From the IMG/VR virus record IMGVR_UViG_3300030328_003178, positions 6,674 to 32,496 of that record: 25,823 bases of DNA. One strand, 5' to 3'. Position 1 is the stretch's first letter. The number at the start of each line of letters is the position of its first letter. Positions 1 to 11,200 of the stretch are shown here, piece by piece. Below the pieces are notes generated by a model. That model saw only the letters and a list, made by a program, of their open reading frames with translations. It was not told the origin of the DNA and made no database searches. Source of the DNA: a virus. Position numbers and translations under genes: made by a program.

Positions 1-14
1 TAAATTAATCTAAC

Positions 15-53
15 TGTAGATGCAGTCGCTCTACGGGGCGATTGCAAACTACA
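15..53 (+). other. Strong stem-loop in the leader ahead of the first gene
   Basis: The sequence shows a near-perfect inverted repeat. TGTAG (15-19) pairs with CTACA (49-53). After a small A/AA internal loop, TGCA (21-24) pairs with TGCA (43-46), and GTCGC (25-29) pairs with GCGAT (38-42) with one G-T wobble. That gives 14 pairs around an 8-base loop (30-37). It is much richer in G+C than its surroundings. All three forward frames have stops between positions 1 and 13 (TAA at 1-3, 6-8 and 11-13), so an upstream gene very probably ends just before it. There is no T-run after the stem, so it is not a classic intrinsic terminator. It could be an attenuator, a transcript-stabilising 3' end or a processing site between an upstream structural gene and the connector gene. 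Confidence 0.55.
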
Positions 54-68
54 AATTAAAAAGAAATT

Positions 69-758
69 ATGGTAAGAATTGATGATGTATATCAAAAAGT
101 ATTAGCTATAGCCAACAAAGAACAAAGAGGTTATATAACTCCACAAGAGTTTAATTTATTTGCTGATCATGCTCAAATGAGTATATTTGAACAATACTTT
201 TATGATAGAAATCAATTTGCAAGAAGGGCAACAGAAAATAGTACTATTGAGTTGTTAGAACAAAAAATTCAAATATTTGAATCTAATCCTGAGTTTTTTT
301 CTAGTGGAGATGATTTACCAGAAGACACTTATCAAATTGATAGTGTTTCAATAGTTTTAGATAGTGGAAAAACAATACCTATGCAAAGAGTTAGTAAGCG
401 TGAATTACAAGGTATATCATCTAGTCCTTTATTATCTGGAAGCACTCTTGCTACCAATTATTATATATACAATAACACTATAAATTTTGAACTACCTACA
501 AGTTTAGAAGGTAATAACGTTGTGGTTGAATTAGTAAGAAAGCCTTTAAAACCACAATGGACATATGTTATACATAATCAAAGTGCTCTTCATAATTCGC
601 ATGATGCAAACCTTCAAGACTTTGAATTACACTCTTCAGAAGAAAACAATTTAGTTATTAGTATATTAAAATTAGCTGGAATCGCTATTAAAGATGTTAA
701 TTTATCTCAAGCCGCGGCACAAGAAGAAGTTAAAAATATACAACAAGAAAAAGCATAA
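69..758 (+). CDS. Putative head-tail connector (ring/adaptor) protein, 229 aa
   Basis: The protein has a helical N-terminal part (residues 1-70, including GYITPQEFNLFADHAQ at 21-36), a central beta-rich part (about 85-160) and a helical C-terminus (about 180-229, ending in a charged Gln/Glu/Lys tail). This pattern, and its position ahead of a second neck-like gene and a giant tail protein, match a conserved marine-phage structural family that I recognise only as an uncharacterised virion protein. A connector or ring role at the portal-tail junction is inferred from gene order and size. The ATG at 69 follows an A-rich stretch with no Shine-Dalgarno sequence. The next gene starts 4 bases after the stop, so the two are probably co-translated. 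There is no signal peptide or membrane segment. Enzymatic function is not indicated. Confidence 0.6.
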   Translation: MVRIDDVYQKVLAIANKEQRGYITPQEFNLFADHAQMSIFEQYFYDRNQFARRATENSTIELLEQKIQIFESNPEFFSSGDDLPEDTYQIDSVSIVLDSGKTIPMQRVSKRELQGISSSPLLSGSTLATNYYIYNNTINFELPTSLEGNNVVVELVRKPLKPQWTYVIHNQSALHNSHDANLQDFELHSSEENNLVISILKLAGIAIKDVNLSQAAAQEEVKNIQQEKA

Positions 759-762
759 ATAA

Positions 763-2292
763 ATGGGATTATTAAAAAATACACAAAAAGATTATTATAA
801 AGGAAGTGATTATGGTAATTATCAATTTACATCTTTAGAAGATATTATAAACCAATTTATGGTGGTATATGTTGGTGATAATAAAATGATACCTAGTGCT
901 AGCAGGATGGATGTAGCATTTCACGCACAGAGAGCATTAGCAGAATTATCTTTTGACACTTTAAAATCTGTAAAAGCTTACGAAATAGAACTACCACCCT
1001 CATTACAAATGATACTACCTCACGATTATGTTAATTACACTAAAATTAGTAGTATAGATTCCGCTGGTATAAAACATCCGTTGTACCCTACAAAACACAC
1101 GTCAAATCCATTTCAAATCCTACAAGAGGAAAATGGTGATTATACGTTTATTCAAGAGGCGGAAGAAATTATTAATGGTACTTTTGACACAGATGTTGCG
1201 AATAGTGGTTCTATAGATGCTTGGGTTAAAAGTCAATTTTCTGAAATGAATAATTATCCAACAGCGGGTGTTTTTGAAAAACAAGGCGAAATAGCAATTG
1301 AATCTTCAAAATTAGTTTTTAAACATAGAAGTCAAAATCCATCGGGTACAAGTAATATTTGGTGTACAAACTCGTACGTTTTTCAACCTATAGACGTAAG
1401 TGATAAAGAATTTATCACATTATCAGCCGATGGACAAGCGGTGGACACAACAATAAGCACTGTTGTTCAGCCAGGTATTTTAAAAGTTGGTATAAGTACT
1501 AGTCTACCACAAACTAGTACAACCCACGTTAGTAGTGGTCCTTCGTCGGGATTGACAGCATATCTTCCTAATATTGACAATAGCATGTGGGATTTAACTG
1601 ATGAAGATGGAAATCCTAGTTATTTAGAGTGGACTGTAGCAGGTGATAATACTACATCTAAATCAATAGAATTTATTGATGTAAGAAATGAAAGCATAGT
1701 ATACGTTATAGTTTTATCTCGACATGATTTTACCGCTGAAACTACAACTTTTGTCACCACTAACAATATAGATAATATTTCTGTTGTTGCTTCAAATGTT
1801 AATAGTAATTTAATTTCTCCAGCAACTAATGGTAAAAACATATCTACTACTTGGAGTAATTATAAATCACTAACTCCATCAGAAAATAATAATGATGACT
1901 ACGAAGACGACACTTATTGGCCTGCAAATGGAGAAAGATACGGACTTGATCCAAACCACGCTCAAATTAACGGATCGTTTTTCATAGACCAAAGATTAGG
2001 AAAAATACATTTTAGTTCTAATATTTCAGGAAAAACTGTGATATTAGATTATATAAGTGATAGTCTTGGAACAGATTCAGAAATGCAAGTACATAAGTTC
2101 GCAGAAGAAGCAATGTACAAATCCATATCACATGCAATTTTATCCGCATCTTCATATGGGCAACAATTAGTCCCTAGATTGACTAAAGAAAAATTTGCCG
2201 CGATTAGAAAAGCGAAATTAAGATTATCTAATATAAAATTAGAAGAATTAACTCAAATACTTAGAGGTAAATCTAAGCAAATAAAACACTAG
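763..2292 (+). CDS. Putative neck/head-tail adaptor protein with an inserted beta-sandwich-like domain, 509 aa
   Basis: Residues 1-130 and about 370-509 look like one conserved core. The N-terminal half contains SRMDVAFHAQRALAELSFDT (47-66), then a beta region. The C-terminal half has FFIDQRLGKIHFS (406-418) followed by a long helix (about 440-500) rich in Lys/Arg. This split core resembles a small neck protein of uncultured marine podovirus-like phages (recalled family, function unproven). Between them, residues about 136-345 begin with NGTFDTD and end with NNIDNISVVAS. That start/end pattern is typical of carbohydrate-binding-module-like jelly rolls (CBM4/9 type). The insert is inferred to face outward and to decorate the neck. 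The start at 763 is 4 bases after the previous stop, and the next gene begins 3 bases after this one ends. No catalytic motif is visible. Confidence 0.6.
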   Translation: MGLLKNTQKDYYKGSDYGNYQFTSLEDIINQFMVVYVGDNKMIPSASRMDVAFHAQRALAELSFDTLKSVKAYEIELPPSLQMILPHDYVNYTKISSIDSAGIKHPLYPTKHTSNPFQILQEENGDYTFIQEAEEIINGTFDTDVANSGSIDAWVKSQFSEMNNYPTAGVFEKQGEIAIESSKLVFKHRSQNPSGTSNIWCTNSYVFQPIDVSDKEFITLSADGQAVDTTISTVVQPGILKVGISTSLPQTSTTHVSSGPSSGLTAYLPNIDNSMWDLTDEDGNPSYLEWTVAGDNTTSKSIEFIDVRNESIVYVIVLSRHDFTAETTTFVTTNNIDNISVVASNVNSNLISPATNGKNISTTWSNYKSLTPSENNNDDYEDDTYWPANGERYGLDPNHAQINGSFFIDQRLGKIHFSSNISGKTVILDYISDSLGTDSEMQVHKFAEEAMYKSISHAILSASSYGQQLVPRLTKEKFAAIRKAKLRLSNIKLEELTQILRGKSKQIKH

Positions 2293-2295
2293 TAT

Positions 2296-5200
2296 ATGCC
2301 AGAGATTAAGAATACTTTTCTTCAAGGTAAAATGAACAAAGATCTTGATGAAAGATTGGTGCCTAATGGACAATATAGACATGCGATGAACGTGGAAGTA
2401 GCCACAGCAGAAGACTCTGATATTGGTACTGTAAAAAACATATTAGGTAACCACAGAGTCGAAGAGTTAGTCGGCGTTGGTTTTGTTTGTGTTGGTAGTA
2501 TTGCTGATGAAAAAACAAATAAATTATATTGGTTTATTTCAAGCTATGAAAAAGACGTTATTTTAGAGTATGATGGTGTTAATGATGTTGCACTACCTGT
2601 TGTTGTAGATTTAAATGCTGGAAACTTTAAGGCAGTATTAAAATTTTCTGGAAATATAATAACCGGTATAAACATAATTGATAATTTATTGTTTTGGACA
2701 GATAATAATAGTGAGCCAAAGAAAATAAATATAGATATTTGTAAAGCTGGTACTGATCCAAGCGGAGACATACATACACAGTTAGAATTTAAAAATGGTA
2801 GTTTTAATGGTGTAACAGCAGAATTAGTGTCACCAAGTCCTCTTCCCACGCTTGTTTCGGGCAGTGATGATATTAGATATAGTGACAATGGGCAATATCT
2901 TTGGGCTGAACAAAAACAAATAGAAAAACTTTTTCCAAAAGAAATTATTGACGATATCACTAATAATGTAATACCTTTTACTTACGACACATCTGAGTTT
3001 GATGCAAGCAACCCATATAATATTCGTCACTATAGAAACGGTAAATTTTTAGGTGTAAAACAAGTGACTGTACAAGGTGTTGATCGTGATACGGGTAACC
3101 CATCATGGCCTTTTGGTAACACTATAAAATCTCATCTAGACGATTTCATAATTGGAGATGTTATCTTTGGTGACAATCTAACTATAGATTTAGAAGAACG
3201 CCATATTACAGTTGTAAGACCAAAACCTTTAAACGCTCCCGCTGTAAAAATAAATCACTCAGAAAATTCAAATAGTGCGCGTAACATTCCTAACTTATTC
3301 GAAACAAAATTCCCAAGATTTTCATATAGATACAAATTTAGAGACGGTGAATACTCGACATTTGCTCCTTTTACCGTTCCTGTTTTTAATCCTAAGTACC
3401 CTAAAGATACAAGCGCTTCTAAAGACACGAATATATTTTACAATAAGGACAATGCTTATGATATAAAAGAGCCGTACAACAAAGCTATGATCAACTCTAT
3501 TCACTCTATAGAGTTAACTGATTTTGTCTCTGCTAAAACACCTGAAGATGCTATAGAAATAGAAATATTATATAAGCAAGAGGAATCTAGCGTTATATAT
3601 TCTATAGGTACAATTAAACATGTAGATCCTGAGTGGCACGCAACAAGCAACCACGAGAATGCAGGAGCTAGCATAGGCATTGGTAAAGCTAGTTTTCCAA
3701 GAGCTTTTCAAGCTGAAGGCGGTTATACAAAAGGAAGGTATACGGTAACTACAGAAAATATATATGCAGCGCTACCGGCAAATCAACTGCTTAGACCTTG
3801 GGATAATGTTCCTAAAAAAGCTTTAGCACAAGAAATTACTGGTAATAGAATTGTATATGGTAATTATGTTCAAAATTACGATTTAAATCAAAACACTCAA
3901 GTTTCAGTGGGGTATAGTGACAGGAATAATACGTTTTCAAACTTCGAAACACAAGCGTTGCCTTCTATTAAATCACAAAGAAACTACCAACTAGGAGTTG
4001 TGTATTGCGATAAATACGGTAGAGAAACACCTGTGTTCACCTCTGATCACGCAGCATTAAACGTCCCTTGGCAAGATGGGGATGGTTCAAAAAATGCCAG
4101 CAAAAGCTTACAGCTAAATGTAAGTACACCGGTTAGCTTTCCAGAATGGGTTGATTCATTAAAGTTTTTTATAAAAGAAAGTTCTAATCAGTATTATAAT
4201 CTTATTATGGATAGAGCATGGGTTACCAAAAGGACTTATGAGCTAGACAACTCAGAAGGTCACATGTGGATTTCTTTTCCGTCTTCTGATAGAAACAAAA
4301 TCTCAGAAGAAGATTATATAATACTAAAAAAGAAAGTTGGCACTGGTGAAGGGCAGGTTGCTTTTGAAAACAAATTCAAAGTTATTGATATAAAAAACGA
4401 AGCTCCCGATGCCATTAAGTACGAATTAGTAACCTACTCAGTGATTCACAATGAACCACTCAGTGGTAGTACTAGCTATAATAGATTGGCAGGTGATAAA
4501 GATAATAGTTTGTTTAGAAATGGACACCGTAGACCAGATAGAGAAGTTGACGTCCTGCGGTGTAATAAAAATATGTTAGTAAATCACCATACAGCCGCTG
4601 GTCCTTTTGAAATGTTAGGACAAGTTCCACTACATGAAGATCAAGAAACACCTGGATTTGGACCAATTAAAACTAAAGATTTATATGTTTCTTGGTCTAG
4701 GATTAGTAATAATAGTGAGGGAGACGCCTGTTCTAAAAAATACAAAATAATTGGTGGAAGTTTAGATGCTACACATGGATATACATTAAGACTAGCTAAT
4801 AAAATTACAAGAATTGACGCTGATATAGCCCATGTTAATGGTGCTTCTGATGGAGATGATGCTGAAACTAACTTATTACATCCTGATTTAGTTTTTAAAG
4901 TAGAGAAAAAACAACTTAAAGATTCTGAAGATTTTTCTGGAAAGTTTTTTGTTAAAATTTCTAAAAACCAAATTACAGATTTAATAGAAAATGGTAGTCC
5001 CGTTAGTATATTAGACAAATTCCAAGTAAGATCAAAAACTAGTATATGGTATTGGCAAGATTATCTTGGACCAAGTAATAGTAACTACGAGTATTCAACT
5101 GACGATACTAGCTATGGAATGACTAATTACGAAGGAGCAAGAATAAGTTACGCTGGTGACTATCAAAACTGGTTACATTATACAGACACTTCAAACCCAC

Positions 5201-8200
5201 CAAATAATGGTTGGGGTAATATCGCTGGGGATGGTACTGACACTCGTACTGATGGAGAGATGAGAGTAACTGATTTTGCAACTCCTTGGAAAAACATGAG
5301 AAACAATACTTCTTCTTTTGGCCCTACTTTCTTTATAGACTCCGTGCACATGGCCGCCGGGCAAAGCGAGGCAAGTGATTATGCTAAGTATTGTTGTGTG
5401 ACTTGGTCAGGAGCAACGGCTGGACAAGAAAAATCAGCGGAAGATTCTAGTTGGAGTTATCCACCTTTTAAAACATGGATTACTGATTTTGGTGATACAA
5501 CAGGTTTTTTAACAGCAAGAAAAGAAAAGCTAAATGTAGGCGGAGACATAAGAGCATTAAGAGATATAGTACAAGGAAAGGGAGGTAATCGCGTGAGAAA
5601 CAAGGCTATGATTAACCAAATGTGGCTTGATAATAATTTAATCTCCGCATCACCTGGTTTACCTGAAAATGAAGATTATGACGGTTTGAGAATAGATGGG
5701 TGGGTTGGTCCTTTACAGGGCGTGTCAAGAAGTACACCACAATCTGATTGGCATCGTGGCGATAACCACGTGAACGGTTTAGAAGGTCTTGTTACTACGA
5801 GTGAAAACCATTCTAAAGGACCTAGAAGATGGTTTAGTGGTATAACTGGATCTAAAACTGACTACGGTGTTGGAACAGACACTAAAGCGTACGCTGACAA
5901 TCACGATGACGTTGGCAGGCATTTTATGCACTTATCATTTTTTGCACCTGGTAAAGATTTACATGATGGCAATTGGAATTCGTTATACCATGATGATGCC
6001 GTCGGAATGATATATGGTCCCCAAGGTTTTGGTGCAAATCTTCAGGGTATATGGGGTGGTGGTGTTTTTACAGGCGAGGAAGAAAATGAAACATTTGGAG
6101 ACACGACTGATCCAGTTGAAAAATATTTACATTTTCCAATGGAAGGTAATTATGATGATAGTTTAAACTATCTACCAGAAACACCAGGCCCAGGTGTTGG
6201 TTTTGGTTACGATGTAAAATACAGAGAGCTACACGAGAGACAATGGGATCCTACTTTTAATATAAATGGTGATGATAATAATGAGATACGTGATTTTATT
6301 AGAAATTTACACCCAGGTTCTAAGTTCAGGTTTAATAGAGTTGGTACTAACAGCGTGATTGATGACACGGTATATACCATTAAAAAGGTACAAATAAAAA
6401 AATTATATAATCACACCTCTTGGAGAAAGCCTTATAATCGACATGTACTTCGTGCCAATGCCGTCTACACGTACCTCCCATCAAACGGCTCTGAAGATGA
6501 GGTTTATAGAAGTGTTGAAGAACAAGCAATGTACTGGTTAGACTCTGTCCCGAACGGCGGTCTTCCAGGCACACAAAACGCAAATGGTGCTGATCAAAAA
6601 GCTGGAGTTGGACAATATCCTAACGAAGGTTTAACTCAAAAAATAACAGATTTTGGAGCTTCTCATAATAGACGTGTTTGTTATATAATTGAGTTAGATA
6701 AAAATCCAGCTGATAGTAGTAGTTCGATGGGTCATCCTTTAAGCCAAAAAGTTGGAGGTAAGGATGCTTTAAGCGCTGATTTCCATAATGGTGATTACAC
6801 TGATATTGAATTTTTAGATCCAGTACAAGATTATTTATTGTCTGATTTGAGTAAGTTCCCAGCTATATGGGAACTCGATCCTAAAAAACAAGAAGTAGAT
6901 TTAGATATATATTATGAGGCTAGTAGTAATATACCGGTTAATATAAACAAAGATACTAATGAATTATTCGCTCCTATTGGTTGTAAAGTTGAAATAGTAG
7001 ACTCTCCTACAACAAGCGCGTCAACGTTATTATCATGGGATAATCACACTATGATTCTTGATCCAGGTTTTCCTCAAGGAACTAGTGGAACAGAAATAGA
7101 TTACTCAGGAAGATCATTTAAATTTACTAGACAAGATGGTAGTTATACTATTGCCGAAGCTGGAGCGCAAGATTTATCTGGTGTTACTACGGGTTTAAGA
7201 ACTAAAATTGTCATTAGAGAAGACATTGGAGAGGTAATATCATCTGGGTTAGCATGGAGCAATTGCTTTTCTTTTGGTAATGGAATAGAATCCAATAGAG
7301 TTAAAGATGATTTCAACGAGCCGTTTATTACTAACGGTGTAAAAGCATCCACTACAATACAAGAAACTTATCAAGAAGAAAGAAGAAAAAATGGTTTAAT
7401 ATACTCTGGAATATATAATTCCAACTCTGGTGTAAATGATTTAAATCAGTTTATAATGGCTGAAAAAATCACTAAAGATTTAAACCCAACATATGGTAGT
7501 ATACAAAAATTATTTAGTAGAAATACAGATTTAGTTACGTTTTGTGAAGACAAAGTTCTTAAAGTTTTAGCAAATAAAGACGCTGTATTCAACGCTGATG
7601 GTAACCCGCAGTTGACAGCTAATGAAAATGTTTTAGGACAAACTATACCTTTTGTGGGTGAATATGGTATAGCTACAAATCCAGAGTCTTTTGCGTCAGA
7701 GTCTTATAGAGCTTATTTTACAGACAAACAAAGAGGTGCGGTGCTTAGATTGTCTAAAGATGGTTTAACACCTATATCTAAAGCTGGAATGAACGATTGG
7801 TTTAGAGATAATTTATCACGGTACCACTCTTTAATTGGTACTTACGACTCTTATAAAGAAGGTTATAACTTAACATTATCTAACGTGCCGGAGTTTAGCG
7901 AAAACTTTATATTAGATTCTTATTTAGATACTGGAGAAGCATTGGAAGCTTACACGTTAGGTTCTTTAAGTTTAGTGTCAAATCCAGGGATTGCCAATGG
8001 AGTTTCCTTGCATTATATTTTTGAACAAAGTAAAGTAAACAGCTATAGTACTCCTGTTAACGCGTTTGATTGGCCTGCTTTTACTCAAGCCTCTTATGAT
8101 TTAACCGCCACTATCTCAGTAATACACCACGTCGAGATGCTAGCTGGAGATATTAAACCAGCGGTGCCAGAAATTCTCCCTGGATCACAACAAACTCAAA

Positions 8201-11200
8201 GCAATTGGGAGGTAATAGCGACAAATCCCGCGACAGGACAACAACAATCGTTCACTGGCTATGGCCCTACATCCGCCGCTGCAGAACAAAACGCGATTAA
8301 CGCTGGGTACACTGAAGGTATTCAAACTACTAACTTTGTGCCGGCTACTTATACTTCAAGCTTGCCAGAGAGTGGTAGTGGTGTGTCAGGAAGATTTTGG
8401 CATGCTAATTTCGAAACTTGGAGCCAAAACATTTGGGGGAATGATTATCTAAATGCAGGCAATCCTGGTAGCATGCATATTGATCCTTTTATACATGGTT
8501 ATATTAGAAGAAACCATGGTGGTAGTTACGGTTATGTCAACGAATTTCAATCAACCCCTGGCACGGCCCCTTTAAATGCTAAAACTTGGGGTACTTGGTA
8601 CAGCCAAGATCCAGCTGTAGAAAAATTACTACATTTTGGTACTCAAGGAACTAACGGAACATACGTGTCTAATTGTATTACTAGAAATCAAAGTACTAGC
8701 AATATAATGTTTGATAGAGTTTTAAATGATGACGCTTTTATTGAGACTTACTTAATTGGTTCACAACTATACTATAACAGCGTTTTAATTCCAGCATCAA
8801 ACGTGGGTGGATTAAACTATAACATTGGTAATCCACTTACTAGTAATAGTAATTTGCCTCCAAATTTTCCGTTAACTTTTGGGCAAACTGACACTGCTAG
8901 CGGAATTCTTCATAGAAAAGTATATAACGGTGATGAAATACATGTTGAAATAGAACTAAAATGTTTTCCTACTTATGTGTTGCCGGGAGATCCTGATTAC
9001 CCTGGATCATACCCAACTCAATACCTAGGTTTTGGACAAAACTATATTATACCTAAAATAGAACTTAGAGATGGTGCTAACGAAATAGATTCTAACAAGA
9101 TATGGAAAGAAGATGCAGTGGGAGTGGGCGGTCAGTGGTATAACGGTATGAAAAACCCTATGTCTTCGCCAGGTGGATCATCTTTTGAATATGTACATAC
9201 TGATGGTGACAGTGCATCAGGAGGCAATGGTACTTTTGAGTTTAGTGGATTTTCAAGACCTTCCGGTACAAATTACTATGCAGATTCAAATTCTGTTACC
9301 TTTCCAAATACAAATACTATAAACGGTTTAAGATGGGCTCACAGTCAAAACCGTCCTGCTCCACACGAAACTACAGACTCTAAAACTGTTATTATTAAAG
9401 CAAGTTGGAAATTTATAGACCCTGATCAACAAAAATCCTTTGGTCCTAAAAAAAATGGAGTTGATCATATAAGAACAAGAGCAGTTGTTGACTATCTTAG
9501 AGTGAGACTATCTTTACCAAGAGGTGGTCCTCCTGGTGGTTATTGGGTTAACAATACCTACAGCAGCGGTACTACTCCATACAAACAAATGGCTTACCCA
9601 CTGGTTGAGGTTAAAAATATGAAAATAACAAAAGCTTTTGGTGTAGATACTTCTTCTGTACAACCTAATTACGATCCTTTTACTGGAATAGAGACTACTA
9701 GCCAATATCCATATGGGCAACATGCTGTTGATGCTATTCCACCTGTTAAAGTTCCCGCGTGGACGGAAGTTATACATCATGGTTTAACTAGTAGTTGGAA
9801 TCACCCGGATAGTCATGGTTTTTGGTGGAGTAGATTACCTGGTAAATTTGGACAGACGTATAACCGCGTTGAAATCACTCAACAATCTAAAAACGTTAAC
9901 AACATATCACAACCACCAAACGTTCCTGTGAAATATTCAGTTCCTTACGATTGGGATCACTCGCTAAACCCAAATCCCGCTTATTTGAATTTAGGCCAGG
10001 GTGATGCTCCAAGAATTAACGACACAGCACATAATAACTACGGTCACAATGGCTCGGCTCACCAACCAACTGGAATCGGTGCACATGGCTTAGTCTTTAA
10101 TAGGAAGAGTGAGACAAACAATAATTATGATAGAAGTAATACTAGTTCCGCGCCAGCACTTGTTACTTATAATGAACAATATTTCCATGCTAGCAGCAAT
10201 GCCTCTGGGTCGACACATTTAATATATGATCTTCCAAGTGGATCGCATTGGAATTCTTCTGCTGGAAACAACTGGTATTTAGTAGATGTTGAGTTTGACA
10301 ATACTTATGGAGACGGTGTCCCCGCTAATCCAGGAAATCCAGATTTAAAAACAGAATACAGCCAACTTGTTTGGCCAAACACTAGGGTTATGGTTTTGGG
10401 AGTAGCAGATCATACAAATTTTAATTACATTAATGGTGTAGATATAAATTCTGAATATGGTGTAGGTTATTTTGATGGATCGGGTAATGCCAATAATCCA
10501 AGTGATAATTATTTACACGTTGGATTAGTACCTACAGAAAGGACGGAATATGGTCGTAATGATGGCTCTGGTGATAACAAAGTTGTATTAAGAGGTATAT
10601 TTAAAATTGATAGTAGTAGTAACGTCATGACACAAGGTCCAAGTTGGGCAACTTATGGTAAGGCTTCAAACCAATTTGCACTTAGAGTTTATAACGCAAA
10701 CAATGGTCTTAGAATAAATAGAATAATTGCTAAAAGATTATCTCATCCTTCTTATCTTTCAACTTGGGCTAGTACATCTGGTACAGCAGAAAAATGGGCG
10801 CTTAACGATGGTATAGGAAACACTAATACCATGGTACATATGTTTCAGAAAAAACATATTTACTTCCAGAGACCTGGGTTATGCTGGCAAGTTCCAGCGG
10901 ATAAAAATGATGGGCAATATTTTTGGACACAGGAATTTGGTACAGCTAACACTTCGCAACCTCCAACAGTATCAAACAAGGGTTGGGAATTGAGGTTTAC
11001 AGTTAACAATAATCCACGTACTGATAATTTTTCTGGAAAATTAAAAGGTTATATCACTATAGATGATGGTTCTGGTGATCACGAAGGTCTTTATTTTGAA
11101 GATATACAACACGAAGGTGATTATCTTATTAAATTTAATTTTGATGGTAATAAGAATAATTACAATCCATCTACAGTCGCGGCTGGTTTAGATCCCGAAC

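Noticed and set aside
15-53. tRNA or tmRNA fragment
   Set aside because: The hairpin has no T-arm consensus, no acceptor CCA end and no cloverleaf; it is a single stem.
4-75. Frame-1 peptide reading NLTVDAVALRGDCKLQIKK between TAA at 1-3 and TAA at 73-75
   Set aside because: It reads like the C-terminus of a protein and could be a frameshifted end of an upstream capsid-type gene. It has no start codon, follows an in-frame stop, and its bases are explained by the stem-loop. The sequence upstream of the window would decide.
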